Shown here piece by piece: positions 38,473 through 48,074 of a stretch of DNA of 64,000 nt (position 1 is the stretch's first letter; every line of letters begins with the position of its first letter). The stretch lies in contig NZ_LR025085.1 of NCBI RefSeq assembly GCF_900560745.1, positions 310,001-374,000 of the forward strand. The letters run 5' to 3'. The notes below the pieces were generated by a model. The model worked only from the letters and a program-made list of their open reading frames with translations. It had not been told where the DNA came from and did not search any database. This DNA comes from Buchnera aphidicola (Cinara strobi) (GTDB lineage: Bacteria > Pseudomonadota > Gammaproteobacteria > Enterobacterales > Enterobacteriaceae). The position numbers and the translations under genes were made by a program.

Positions 38473-38768
38473 AAAGATCCTATATTAATAATCCCAATAA
38501 TCACTATAGTAAAGATTAGCGATGATATAAAAAAAATATTTTTTTTTGAAAACGTAACTCCAGCACAATATTGCAAATATAAGAAAATTTGAAAAATAAC
38601 CATCAAGTATAGAAAATATTTACAATTATTCAAAAAAAATAATTGATTCTTTAAGATAAAAAAATAAAAAATGATACAAAAAAAGGAGCCAAGAAATCCA
38701 GTAAAAAATTTTTCTTGCACTATAAATTCTATTATATTCATGAATAAAGATTTTTTTTTTACAGACAT
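38445..38768 (-). CDS. cyoD: Cytochrome bo3 oxidase subunit IV
   Basis: 107 aa (E. coli 109), with three predicted membrane helices (FFTGFLGSFFCIIFYFFIL, YFLYLMVIFQIFLYLQY and FISSLIFTIVIIGIINIGSLWIFDHL). The terminal GSLWIFDHLNH corresponds to GSIWVMYNLN-like ends in the family. It is a small accessory subunit assisting assembly of the quinol oxidase. Position between cyoC and cyoE supports the call, since sequence conservation alone is modest. Confidence 0.88.
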   Translation of the reverse strand: MSVKKKSLFMNIIEFIVQEKFFTGFLGSFFCIIFYFFILKNQLFFLNNCKYFLYLMVIFQIFLYLQYCAGVTFSKKNIFFISSLIFTIVIIGIINIGSLWIFDHLNH

Positions 38769-38804
38769 GATCTATTACTCCACAAATTATAAAATATTTC
38801 ATCA

Positions 38805-39389
38805 CTAATTAAAATAAACACAAAATATCAATACTATCCAAATTATATCTATAAAATGCCAAAACAAACTAAAACATATTAATGATGTTTTTACAAAAGA
38901 ATTGAAACCAAATTGATAAACTTGATATATTAAAATTAATATCCACGATAACCCGAATATTATATGTAAACCATGAATACCTATCAGAACAAATAAAGAT
39001 GAAAGATAACCGCTAATACTTGGATAGAAACCATGATTAAAAATATTTAAACATTCATAAACCTCTAATCCTAAAAAACTACCCCCTAAAATTAGGGTTA
39101 ATAATAAAAAAAAAATAACGTATTTTTTAGAAGAAAATCTAAAAAAATATTTTGATATATTACATGATAATGCACTAAATGATAACAACGTAGTTTCTAA
39201 AAAAAGAAGGGACCATGAAAATAAATTATTTTCTCTTAAAAATCCATGATACCCATGTCGTGACATTATAATATGTACAATAAATAATACAGAAAAAATA
39301 ATAAGATCACTCATTAAATAAATCCAAAAACCAAGAATATTTATATTTGATAAATCACCGTATGAAATATCATTTTTTTTATTATTCAT
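38805..39389 (-). CDS. cyoC: Cytochrome bo3 oxidase subunit III
   Basis: 194 aa (E. coli 204), five transmembrane helices. FGFWIYLMSDLIIFSVLFIVH-like helix 1 reads LGFWIYLMSDLIIFSVLF. LETTLLSFSALSC, FLGLEVYE, and LFVLIGIHGLHIIFGLSWI follow, then WHFIDIIWIVLIFCVYF at the end, the classic heme-copper oxidase subunit III pattern. It is transcribed between cyoB and cyoD with short gaps. Confidence 0.94.
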   Translation of the reverse strand: MNNKKNDISYGDLSNINILGFWIYLMSDLIIFSVLFIVHIIMSRHGYHGFLRENNLFSWSLLFLETTLLSFSALSCNISKYFFRFSSKKYVIFFLLLTLILGGSFLGLEVYECLNIFNHGFYPSISGYLSSLFVLIGIHGLHIIFGLSWILILIYQVYQFGFNSFVKTSLICFSLFWHFIDIIWIVLIFCVYFN

Positions 39390-39448
39390 TTGTATATCCT
39401 TATATAAAAGACATTCTATTGATCTCAGTTATAAAAATCATTATTTAC

Positions 39449-41416
39449 CTATAAAACATATTTTTTCTCTATTTTTTTAATTTTCTCAATAGAAAGCATA
39501 TATCCATTATTTTTTGAAAAAGATTTTTGTAAAATACTATAAAAAATACCAACCAATGCTATACATGCTAACCACCAAATATGCCATATCATAGAAAAAC
39601 CAAAAAAAGTAACAAATGTACTTATTAAAACTCCAGAAGCAGTATTATTTTCAATATGAATTTCTTCTAAATTATCTGTATAAAAATATTTTTTTTTATT
39701 AATTTTCTTATACCAAAAATCATCTATTTTTTTAACAGTAGGTATCCGTACAAAATTATAAACTGGAGGAGGAGAGGGAATAGACCATTCTAATGTCCGT
39801 CCGTTCCATGGATCACCTGTATTATCCTTATATAAATTTGTATGACGATTTTTAATCGAAACAAATAATTGAATAAATTGGGAAATAATACCTAGAAAAA
39901 TTATAAAAACTCCAATAGCAGCTGTTGTTAACAAACCGTGATATTCACAATCAATGTTTTGGCTTAATCTACGAGTCATACCCATAAAACCTAATATATA
40001 TAGTGGTACAAATGCTACGACAAAACCAGAGATCCAAAAGAAAAAAGCACATTTCCCCCAATACTCATTTAACTTAAAACCAAACATTTTAGGAAACCAA
40101 TAAGTAATTCCTGCAAAACAACCAAAAACGACACCTCCAATAATAACATTATGGAAATGAGCAACTAAAAATAAACTATTATGTAGTACAAAATCTACAG
40201 GAGGTATAGATAATAAAACTCCTGCCATTCCACCTATAGTAAAACTAATTAAAAAACCAATTGTCCAAAACATAGAAGAATGAAAAACAATACGACCTTT
40301 ATACATAGTAAATAACCAATTAAAAATCTTTACTCCTGTTGGAATCGCAATAATCATAGTAGTAATACTAAAAAAAGAATTAACATTCGCTCCTGCACCC
40401 ATAGTAAAAAAATGATGCAGCCAAACTAAAAATGACAAAACTGTAATTACAATAGTAGCCCATACTAAAGAAAAATATCCAAATAATCCCTTTCTTGAAA
40501 AAGTAGAAACAATTTCTGAAAAAATTCCAAATATTGGTAATATCAGTATATAAACTTCGGGGTGACCCCATATCCAAATTAAATTAACATATAACATCAT
40601 ATTACCGCCCATGTCATTGGTAAAAAAATGGAAACCTAAATACCTATCTAATGATAAAAATATCAAGGTAATAAATAACACAGGAAAAGATATTAATATT
40701 AAAATATTAGTGCATAAAGCAGTCCATGTAAAAACAGGTAATTTAAACATTGACATACCCGGAGCCCGTAATTTTAAAATAGTTACAATAAAATTAATAG
40801 CCGTCAGAAGAGTTCCGATTCCAGAAATTTGTAAAATCCAAATCCAATAATCTACACCAACTCCAGGACTAAATTCAATTTCTGATAAAGGTGGGTACCC
40901 CAACCAACCAGTTCTAGCAAATTCACCAACTCCTAAAGAAAGCATCATTAAAACAACTGCACTAGCAGTTAACCAAAAACTAAGATTATTTAGCCATGGA
41001 AAAGCAAGATCTCTTGCTCCAATTTGTAAAGGAATAACGAAATTCATTAAACCAATTACTAATGGCATTGCAACAAAAAAAATCATAATAACCCCATGAG
41101 CTGTAAAAATTTGATCATAATGATTTGAAGGAAGTAAACTAGCGTGCCCCGGGAGTGAAGAAAAATACTGTTGTAAACGCATCATAATCGCGTCAGAAAA
41201 ACCTCGAATAAACATAATAAAAGACAAAACAAGATACATAATAGAAATTTTCTTATGATCAACTGAAGTAAACCACACATTCCATAAATATTTCCATTTT
41301 TTTAAAAATGTAATATATACACATATTATTAAAGAAAATAACGCAATAAAAATATATGTAACCATAATAACTGGTTCATGATATGGTATTGCATCTATAG
41401 TCAATTTTCCAAACAT
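39449..41416 (-). CDS. cyoB: Cytochrome bo3 oxidase subunit I
   Basis: 655 aa (E. coli 663), the catalytic heme-copper subunit that reduces O2 to water, oxidises ubiquinol and pumps protons. The heme ligand His is in [15 protein letters not shown], the His-Tyr crosslink motif in [13 protein letters not shown], the CuB histidines in [11 protein letters not shown], and the heme axial and CuB region in [19 protein letters not shown] and the [13 protein letters not shown]-terminal region are also typical. AAGGATGAACTA precedes the ATG, a strong ribosome-binding site. It is the best conserved gene of the operon and the only terminal oxidase in this window. Confidence 0.97.
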   Translation of the reverse strand: MFGKLTIDAIPYHEPVIMVTYIFIALFSLIICVYITFLKKWKYLWNVWFTSVDHKKISIMYLVLSFIMFIRGFSDAIMMRLQQYFSSLPGHASLLPSNHYDQIFTAHGVIMIFFVAMPLVIGLMNFVIPLQIGARDLAFPWLNNLSFWLTASAVVLMMLSLGVGEFARTGWLGYPPLSEIEFSPGVGVDYWIWILQISGIGTLLTAINFIVTILKLRAPGMSMFKLPVFTWTALCTNILILISFPVLFITLIFLSLDRYLGFHFFTNDMGGNMMLYVNLIWIWGHPEVYILILPIFGIFSEIVSTFSRKGLFGYFSLVWATIVITVLSFLVWLHHFFTMGAGANVNSFFSITTMIIAIPTGVKIFNWLFTMYKGRIVFHSSMFWTIGFLISFTIGGMAGVLLSIPPVDFVLHNSLFLVAHFHNVIIGGVVFGCFAGITYWFPKMFGFKLNEYWGKCAFFFWISGFVVAFVPLYILGFMGMTRRLSQNIDCEYHGLLTTAAIGVFIIFLGIISQFIQLFVSIKNRHTNLYKDNTGDPWNGRTLEWSIPSPPPVYNFVRIPTVKKIDDFWYKKINKKKYFYTDNLEEIHIENNTASGVLISTFVTFFGFSMIWHIWWLACIALVGIFYSILQKSFSKNNGYMLSIEKIKKIEKKYVL

Positions 41417-41482
41417 TATTAGTTCATCCTTAAAATATAAAAATTAAAAAATAAATTTATTTAATTCAAACTAACCATAATA

Positions 41483-42364
41483 TTACATACAATGAGATTT
41501 ATTAAAAATGCTTATAATTTTATAAAATAATAAAGGATCAACATATGAAAAATACTGAACATGATATTTCTCGTTATTACAAGAAAGCTTTAAAAACTGT
41601 TGCTTAAAGATTAAAAAATTATTTTTTGATTTAACCTTATTTACCCACTCATGAAATTCAGTTAAGTTGTTTTTTACATAAACATTAAATTTCATATTAG
41701 AAAAACCACGACCACTATAATTTGATGAAATTCCTTTATATAAACCATCTCGAGTTGCAAATAAATTTAACTCTGTTTTCATTCCAGCCATGGTATAAAT
41801 TTGAGTTCCTAGACCTGGAATAAAAAAAGAGTTCATTACAGAATGTGAAGTAATACGAAAATATATCGAAGTGTTTTTAGGAAAATATATCTCATTAATT
41901 GTTGCAATTTTATACTGCGGGTAAATAAATAACCATCTCCAATTCAATGATACTACATCAATAATAATAGGCTCTTGTGAATTAATACATAAACATTTAC
42001 TAGGTTCTAATTTATGCGTATTTTTCCATGATAAATCTGCTAAAAAAATTATTATAATAATTGGAACTAACCAGCATATTGTTTCTAAAAAGTATGAATG
42101 GGTCCAATCAGGTTTATAAGCTGCAAAAATATTTGATTCCCGATAGTAATATGCAATAAATGATACTAAAGAAATTACAGGTATAACAACAAGTAACATC
42201 ACCTTAAAAACTACTAAAGCTAATTTTAGTTCACGATGTAAAATATACCCATCACTATACATATGTATATTGTTACTAAAATACATTACAAATAAAGAAA
42301 TTACTAATATAAAAGAAATAGACAAAAATTTCAGTATATTATTTTTATTAAATAATTTTATCAT
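41483..42364 (-). CDS. cyoA: Cytochrome bo3 oxidase subunit II, without lipobox
   Basis: 293 aa (E. coli 315). Two membrane helices (about 40-65 and 85-110; VPIIIIIFLADLSWKNTHKLEPSK follows the second), then a periplasmic cupredoxin-like domain with VVSLNWRWLFIYP, VMNSFFIPGLGTQIYTMAGM and YSGRGFSNMKF. As in other quinol oxidases there is no CuA site. In E. coli the precursor has a signal peptide with lipobox LLSGC. The aligned residues here are VMYF, so the lipidated cysteine is lost. The His/Met-rich C-terminal tail is also missing. First gene of the operon. Confidence 0.94.
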   Translation of the reverse strand: MIKLFNKNNILKFLSISFILVISLFVMYFSNNIHMYSDGYILHRELKLALVVFKVMLLVVIPVISLVSFIAYYYRESNIFAAYKPDWTHSYFLETICWLVPIIIIIFLADLSWKNTHKLEPSKCLCINSQEPIIIDVVSLNWRWLFIYPQYKIATINEIYFPKNTSIYFRITSHSVMNSFFIPGLGTQIYTMAGMKTELNLFATRDGLYKGISSNYSGRGFSNMKFNVYVKNNLTEFHEWVNKVKSKNNFLIFKQQFLKLSCNNEKYHVQYFSYVDPLLFYKIISIFNKSHCM

Positions 42365-42844
42365 TTTAAAACCTATACCATAAAATACACTTACTTATCA
42401 TTATAATTTCATAAAAATAAATAAGTATTTTTTAAAAAAATATGAATAAAAAATAAAATATCATTTTTTAATTACAAATAACATTTATTCATTGTTTTAT
42501 ATATATAAAAATACAATTAATAATTCTAAATTGACAGTCATAACAATTATATTGTATATTAAAAAAAATTTTATTAATAAAATATATATATTTAACAAAT
42601 CTCGTAAATAATTAAATAATTAAGAAATTTTTATTATATTATTACATAATGATTTCTTTTTTCAAAATAAAAGATTTATATAAACATAATAAAAAACCTT
42701 TTTAAAAAATAATTATTTAATTTCTGTTCAATATGTTAAAAAAAATTTAAAATCTTTAAAAATTCATCTAAAATTATTTACTAGTATTAGTTAAAATAAA
42801 AATTTTAGTATATAACAATAAATATTCTGTTAAAATAAGTTATC
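42365..42844 (+). other. 480-bp divergent intergenic region cyoA-bolA
   Basis: A/T-rich, no coding similarity on either strand. It must contain the promoters for the cyo operon (minus strand) and for bolA (plus strand), but no individual promoter can be called with confidence. In E. coli this interval contains ampG and a lipoprotein gene, of which nothing remains. Confidence 0.45.
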
Positions 42845-43165
42845 ATGAAAAAAAACATTAAAAAAAAAATCAAAACTTCACTTACTGTTTTTTATTTAAA
42901 AATAATAGATAATAGTAAATTACATCAATCAAATGTAAAAACATCAAAGCATTATAAAATCATTGTATCTGCATACGAATTTAATAATATATCGTTACTT
43001 CAACAACATAAAAAAGTTTATAAAATTTTTTTTAAAGATATCCCTCAAAAAATATATTCAATTCAGTTACATACTTATAGCGTTACTGAATGGAAAAAAA
43101 AAAGAAATCAAAAATTTAAATCAATTCCATGCATAAAAAAAAATTATACTTATAAATATAATTAA
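42845..43165 (+). CDS. bolA: BolA family protein
   Basis: 106 aa (E. coli 105), class II KH-like fold. HYKIIVSAYEFNNISLLQQHKKVYKIF (E. coli [24 protein letters not shown]) includes the loop histidine, and LHTYSVTEWKK matches LHTYTIKEWE with the conserved His. BolA proteins cooperate with monothiol glutaredoxins in Fe-S handling and in E. coli affect cell shape under stress. The first residues are poly-Lys. It precedes clpP, but the tig gene normally in between is absent. Confidence 0.9.
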   Translation: MKKNIKKKIKTSLTVFYLKIIDNSKLHQSNVKTSKHYKIIVSAYEFNNISLLQQHKKVYKIFFKDIPQKIYSIQLHTYSVTEWKKKRNQKFKSIPCIKKNYTYKYN

Positions 43166-43513
43166 ATATCTTATTTTAAAGAAAATAATATCTATATTTA
43201 ATAGATAATTTATTATAAAAAATAATAATTATTTATTATTAGACACTATTAATTATATTTAAAAAATATAATCTTTTAATTTATAACAAATAATTAACAT
43301 CAATCTTATATTGATATAAAAAGAACAAATAAAAATTATTATACATATCAAAATATATATTATTAAAACTAACCTATAAAAATAAATTTATTAATTTTGA
43401 AAAATATTAAATTTACTGTAAAGTAATCTAAATAATTAATCAAATTAACTATATTTATAAAAATATAGTTTTCTAATACATTTCTTATCATTAATTTAAA
43501 GAAAATATTAAAA
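43166..43513 (+). other. 348-bp gap bolA-clpP where trigger factor (tig) lies in enterobacteria
   Basis: Pure A/T-rich spacer with no open frame resembling trigger factor. A promoter for clpP should be here, as AAAGAAAATATTAAAA precedes its ATG, but no heat-shock-type -35/-10 pair is convincing. Confidence 0.5.
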
Positions 43514-44152
43514 ATGAAAATTATTCAAAAAAAAAATACGATAACCAACAACCTATCTTTAATACCATTTGTTATTGATAAAACCAATGGCGGAGAAAGA
43601 TCCTATGATATTTTTTCAAGACTATTAAAAGAAAGAATAATTTTTATTACTGGAGTAATAAATGATAATTTAGCTAGTATTGTTATATCTCAAATATTAT
43701 TTTTAGAAGCAGAAAATAAAAAAAAAGATATTTTTTTATATATTAATTCACCTGGAGGAATTATTTCATCTGGATTATCTATTTATGATACTATGCAATT
43801 TGTTCAACCTGATATAAATACTATATGCCTAGGTCAGGCTTGTTCAATGGCAGCTATCCTACTATGTGCTGGAAAACACGGAAAAAGATTTTGTTTACCT
43901 CATGCAAGAATCATGTTACATCAACCACTTGGCGGATTTGAAGGACAAGCTTCAGATATTATCATACATGCTAGAGAAATAAAAAATATAAAAAAAATAA
44001 TTAATAATTTACTATCTCTCCATACTAAACAACCTATTGAAAAAATAACAAAAGAAATAGAACGCGATTACTTTTTTTCCCCACTAGAAGCTCTTGAATA
44101 CGGTCTAATCGATAAAATTTTAAAAAAAAATCAATATAATAAATCTTTATAA
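43514..44152 (+). CDS. clpP: ATP-dependent Clp protease proteolytic subunit
   Basis: 212 aa (E. coli 207 including propeptide). Catalytic Ser lies in [14 protein letters not shown], His in [18 protein letters not shown], and Asp in [20 protein letters not shown]. The N-terminal [30 protein letters not shown] contains the propeptide and axial loop. Fourteen such subunits form the barrel that degrades proteins delivered by ClpX, encoded 34 bp downstream. Confidence 0.97.
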   Translation: MKIIQKKNTITNNLSLIPFVIDKTNGGERSYDIFSRLLKERIIFITGVINDNLASIVISQILFLEAENKKKDIFLYINSPGGIISSGLSIYDTMQFVQPDINTICLGQACSMAAILLCAGKHGKRFCLPHARIMLHQPLGGFEGQASDIIIHAREIKNIKKIINNLLSLHTKQPIEKITKEIERDYFFSPLEALEYGLIDKILKKNQYNKSL

Positions 44153-44186
44153 AAATATTAAATTCTTAATAATTATAGGGAAAAAT

Positions 44187-45446
44187 ATGGATAATACTAT
44201 TGATACTCAAAAACCTATACTTTGTTCATTTTGTAAAAAAAACCAAAATGATGCAAAAAAAATAATTAGCGGGTTGTCTGGACATATTTGTGATCAATGT
44301 ATTTTACTTTGTAATGATATTTTAAATAAATATCATGTTAAGAAAAAAAAAACAGACCTCTTGAAAAATAAACCAAAAAATATAAAAAAATATTTAGATA
44401 AATTCATAATTGGACAAAAGAAAGCTAAAAAAATTATATCAGTAGCTGTATATAACCATTATAAAAAATTACATTATTTATCTAAAGATACTAATTCTAT
44501 TGAATTAGGTAAAAGTAATATATTATTAGCTGGACCAACCGGTACAGGAAAAACACTAATTGCTGAAACTTTAGCAAAATATCTAAAAGTACCATTTACT
44601 ATTGCTGATGCAACTACGCTTACAGAAGCAGGTTATGTCGGAGATGATGTAGAAAATATTTTAAGAAAGCTCATAGAGAATAGCAACTTTGATATCTCGA
44701 AAGCAGAACAAGGAATAATATATATCGACGAAATTGATAAAATTACAAAAAAATCAGAAAATATTTCTATAACTCGCGATGTTTCTGGAGAAGGGGTTCA
44801 ACAATCTTTATTAAAAATTATTGAAGGAACCGTTGCCTCAATCCCCATGACTGGGGGAAGAAAACACCCTCAACAGGATACCTGGAAAATCAATACTTCG
44901 AAAATTTTATTTATTTGTGGAGGATCTTTTTTTGGATTAGAAAAAATTATATTTAACAGAATTCATAATAAACCGAAAATTGGATTTCGCTCAAATAATA
45001 CAATAAAATCTACAGTAAAAAAAAAATATAACAATGATATAAATATACAACCTGAAGATTTAATTAAATACGGATTAATTCCGGAGTTTGTAGGAAGATT
45101 ACCAATTATAGTAATGTTACAAGATTTAACCGAAAATAATTTAATACAAATACTATGTAAACCAAAAAACGCTATAATAAAACAATATAAAAAATTATTT
45201 GCTTTAGAAAATATCGAATTAACATTCGATGATTCAGCAATACTAGAAATTGCAAAACAAACAATTAAAAAAAAAACAGGAGCAAGAGGACTGCGTTCAA
45301 TTTTAGAATCTATATTACTTAATACAATGTATAAAACACCTACTATAAAAAATATTAAAAGAATACATATTAATGCATCTGTAATTAAAAAAGAGTCATC
45401 ACCTAAATTATTTTTTTTAGAAAAAAAATCAGATAAAAATACGTAA
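44187..45446 (+). CDS. clpX: ATP-dependent Clp protease ATP-binding subunit ClpX
   Basis: 419 aa (E. coli 424). An N-terminal zinc-binding domain with CSFCKKNQ...[11 protein letters not shown]+ Walker [10 protein letters not shown], Walker [11 protein letters not shown], pore motifs GYVGDDVE and GGRKHPQQ, an IGF loop (PKIGFR) for docking to ClpP, and sensor 2 [13 protein letters not shown] good GGGAAAAAT ribosome-binding site precedes the ATG. The clpP-clpX-lon order is the enterobacterial one. Confidence 0.97.
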   Translation: MDNTIDTQKPILCSFCKKNQNDAKKIISGLSGHICDQCILLCNDILNKYHVKKKKTDLLKNKPKNIKKYLDKFIIGQKKAKKIISVAVYNHYKKLHYLSKDTNSIELGKSNILLAGPTGTGKTLIAETLAKYLKVPFTIADATTLTEAGYVGDDVENILRKLIENSNFDISKAEQGIIYIDEIDKITKKSENISITRDVSGEGVQQSLLKIIEGTVASIPMTGGRKHPQQDTWKINTSKILFICGGSFFGLEKIIFNRIHNKPKIGFRSNNTIKSTVKKKYNNDINIQPEDLIKYGLIPEFVGRLPIIVMLQDLTENNLIQILCKPKNAIIKQYKKLFALENIELTFDDSAILEIAKQTIKKKTGARGLRSILESILLNTMYKTPTIKNIKRIHINASVIKKESSPKLFFLEKKSDKNT

Positions 45447-45568
45447 TATGATAATCTATTATCATGCATATCCATTAAAATAAAAAATGTACTCTTATAA
45501 AAATAAAAACAAAAATATAAAACAAGATAAGTTTTATATATCTACAATACTAATAGAGAGAGATATAT

Positions 45569-47911
45569 ATGAATTCTGGGTCTTCTGAAAATATTACTAT
45601 TCCAATATTACCCTTACGAGATATTGTAATTTATCCGTATATGGTTACTCCTTTATTTATAGGTAGAAAACAATCAATTAAATGCATAGAATCTTCTGTA
45701 AAAAATAATAAAAAAATACTTTTAGTTACACAAAAAGAATCTGTAACAGATAATCCAAAAAAAAATGATTTGTTTAAAATTGGTACGGTTGCACAAATAT
45801 TACAAATATTAAACCTCCCTGATGGAACAGTTAAAATATTAGTAGAAGGAAAAAAAAGAGCTACAATTCAAAACATAAAAAAAAATGATGACCATTACTT
45901 CGCAAATATAAATTATCTTAAAACAGAAAAAATAAAAGAAAAAGAAAAAAAAGTACTATTAAAAACAACTTTAAAACAATTCAAAAAATATATTCAATTA
46001 AATAAAAAATTATCAATTGAGATATTAGATGAATTAAAAAAAATAAAAGATATCGAAAAATTCAGTGATACTTTAGCTCACCAAATGCCTTTAAAAATAG
46101 AGGATAAACAATTAATTCTAGAAATGCCGTCTATTAATCAACGTTTAGAATTTTTAATGGGAGCAATGAAAAATGAAATTGATTTAATTAAAATAGAAAA
46201 ACGTATTAGAAATAGGATCAAAAAACAAACTGAAACTAATCAAAGAGAATATTTTTTAACCGAACAAATGAAAGCAATTCAAAAAGAACTAGGAGATGCA
46301 GAAAATTCTATAGATGAAAATGAAAAATTAAAAAACAAAATCAATTTATTAAAAATGCCTAAAGAAGCAAAAAAGAAAACAAAAGCAGAATTGAAAAAAC
46401 TAAAAATGATGTCACCAATGTCAGCAGAAGCAACAGTAGTCAGAAATTATCTCGAATGGATGATACAAGTTCCATGGAATAAAAAGAGCAAAATAAAAAA
46501 AAATATAAAAACTGCACATAAAATTCTTAATATTGATCATTTTGGATTAAATAAAGTTAAAGAACATATTTTAGAATATTTGGCAGTACAAAACCGAAAA
46601 AGAAAAATAAAAGGACCTATTCTATGTCTAGTTGGTCCTCCAGGTATCGGGAAAACTTCATTAGGGAAATCTATTGCCAGAGCAACAGGTAGAAAATATA
46701 TACGTATGGCTTTAGGGGGAATTAGAGACGAAGCAGAAATACGGGGGCATAGGAGAACATATATTGGATCAATGCCTGGAAAATTAATGCAAAATATAAC
46801 AAAATCTGGTGTCAAGAATCCTCTTTTTCTATTAGACGAAATAGATAAAATGGCGTTTGATATTCGTGTAGATCCTGCAGCAGCTTTACTAGAAGCTTTA
46901 GATCCAGAACAAAATAATTCTTTTAATGATCATTACTTAGAAATAAATTACGATCTATCAGAAGTTATGTTTGTAGCAACCTCTAATTCTATGAATATAC
47001 CTGCTCCTTTACTAGATCGAATGGAAGTTATTAGACTATCTGGATATACCGAAGAAGAAAAAATCAATATTGCAAAAAAATATTTACAACCCAAGCAAAT
47101 GAAAGAAAATGCACTAAAAAAAACAGAATTATTAATTAAAGATACAGCCTTAATAAACATTATTAGGTATTATACACGAGAATCAGGAGTTAGAAATCTA
47201 GAAAGAGCAATCTCAAAAATTTGTAGAAAATCAGTAAAAAAAATATTACTAGAAAATATTCAAAATATTATTATAAATAAAAATAATTTAAAAAATTACT
47301 TAGGAATAAAAAAATATACATATGGGAAAACAAATAAAAATAATCAAATTGGACAAGTTATTGGTTTAGCTTGGACTGAAATGGGAGGGGATCTTTTAAC
47401 CATTGAATGTGCCTGTGTATCAGGAAAGGGAAAACTAATATATACGGGTTCTCTAGGATCAGTGATGCAAGAATCTATTCAGACAGCTTTAACAGTAGTT
47501 AGATCTCAAGCGCATAAATTAAATATTAAAAAAAATTTCTATAATAAAAATGATATTCACGTACACGTTCCTGAAGGAGCTACACCTAAAGACGGGCCAA
47601 GTGCAGGAATATCTATGTGTACTGCAATAGTATCATGCTTAACCCAAAACCCTGTTCAATCTAATATCGCCATGACTGGAGAAATAACACTACAAGGGAA
47701 GGTATTAAACATTGGAGGTCTAAAGGAGAAAATAATTGCGGCTCATCGAGGTGGAGTAAAAAAAGTTCTTATACCTCATGGAAATAAACGGGATTTAGAA
47801 GAAATACCAAAAAACATTCTCTCTGATTTACACATATATCCAATAAAAAATATAGAAGAAGTATTAACGTTAGCATTAGAAAAAAATCCTTATGTTAGTA
47901 ATCTAAAGTAA
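45569..47911 (+). CDS. lon: ATP-dependent protease La (Lon)
   Basis: 780 aa (E. coli 784). The N-terminal substrate-binding LONN domain (ITIPILPLRDIVIYPYMVTPLFIGR) is followed by AAA+ with Walker A GPPGIGKTSLGKSIA, Walker B PLFLLDEIDKM, and HYLEINYDLS. The serine-lysine protease domain has the active serine in GATPKDGPSAGISM and the lysine in GGLKEKIIAAHRGG. It degrades misfolded and regulatory proteins. Upstream GAGAGAGAT is a plausible ribosome-binding site. The hupB gene that follows lon in E. coli is missing. Confidence 0.97.
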   Translation: MNSGSSENITIPILPLRDIVIYPYMVTPLFIGRKQSIKCIESSVKNNKKILLVTQKESVTDNPKKNDLFKIGTVAQILQILNLPDGTVKILVEGKKRATIQNIKKNDDHYFANINYLKTEKIKEKEKKVLLKTTLKQFKKYIQLNKKLSIEILDELKKIKDIEKFSDTLAHQMPLKIEDKQLILEMPSINQRLEFLMGAMKNEIDLIKIEKRIRNRIKKQTETNQREYFLTEQMKAIQKELGDAENSIDENEKLKNKINLLKMPKEAKKKTKAELKKLKMMSPMSAEATVVRNYLEWMIQVPWNKKSKIKKNIKTAHKILNIDHFGLNKVKEHILEYLAVQNRKRKIKGPILCLVGPPGIGKTSLGKSIARATGRKYIRMALGGIRDEAEIRGHRRTYIGSMPGKLMQNITKSGVKNPLFLLDEIDKMAFDIRVDPAAALLEALDPEQNNSFNDHYLEINYDLSEVMFVATSNSMNIPAPLLDRMEVIRLSGYTEEEKINIAKKYLQPKQMKENALKKTELLIKDTALINIIRYYTRESGVRNLERAISKICRKSVKKILLENIQNIIINKNNLKNYLGIKKYTYGKTNKNNQIGQVIGLAWTEMGGDLLTIECACVSGKGKLIYTGSLGSVMQESIQTALTVVRSQAHKLNIKKNFYNKNDIHVHVPEGATPKDGPSAGISMCTAIVSCLTQNPVQSNIAMTGEITLQGKVLNIGGLKEKIIAAHRGGVKKVLIPHGNKRDLEEIPKNILSDLHIYPIKNIEEVLTLALEKNPYVSNLK

Positions 47912-47958
47912 ATAAAAACGTGAAAAAAAAAATAAATAAAAGTTTCACAATAATCAAG

Positions 47959-47988
47959 ATAGCTAGCAAAAAAAATCATGCTAGCTAT
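47959..47988 (+). terminator. lon: Hairpin downstream of lon
   Basis: ATAGCTAGCA (47959-47968) and TGCTAGCTAT (47979-47988) form a perfect 10-bp stem around a 10-base loop, about 48 bp after lon. No pure T-tract follows (AGCTATTTCT). Probable terminator or mRNA-stabilising element before ppiD. Confidence 0.6.
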
Positions 47989-48074
47989 AGCTATTTCTAA
48001 ATAAAAAAATGTATTTTAAAATTAATAATTTTTTTATCTAGTTAAATAATTTCATCAAAAAGGTCCAAAAAACT

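Noticed and set aside
44963..45475. 170-codon minus-strand open frame opposite clpX
   Set aside because: It is an antisense shadow of a clearly conserved gene, without a start signal or similarity.
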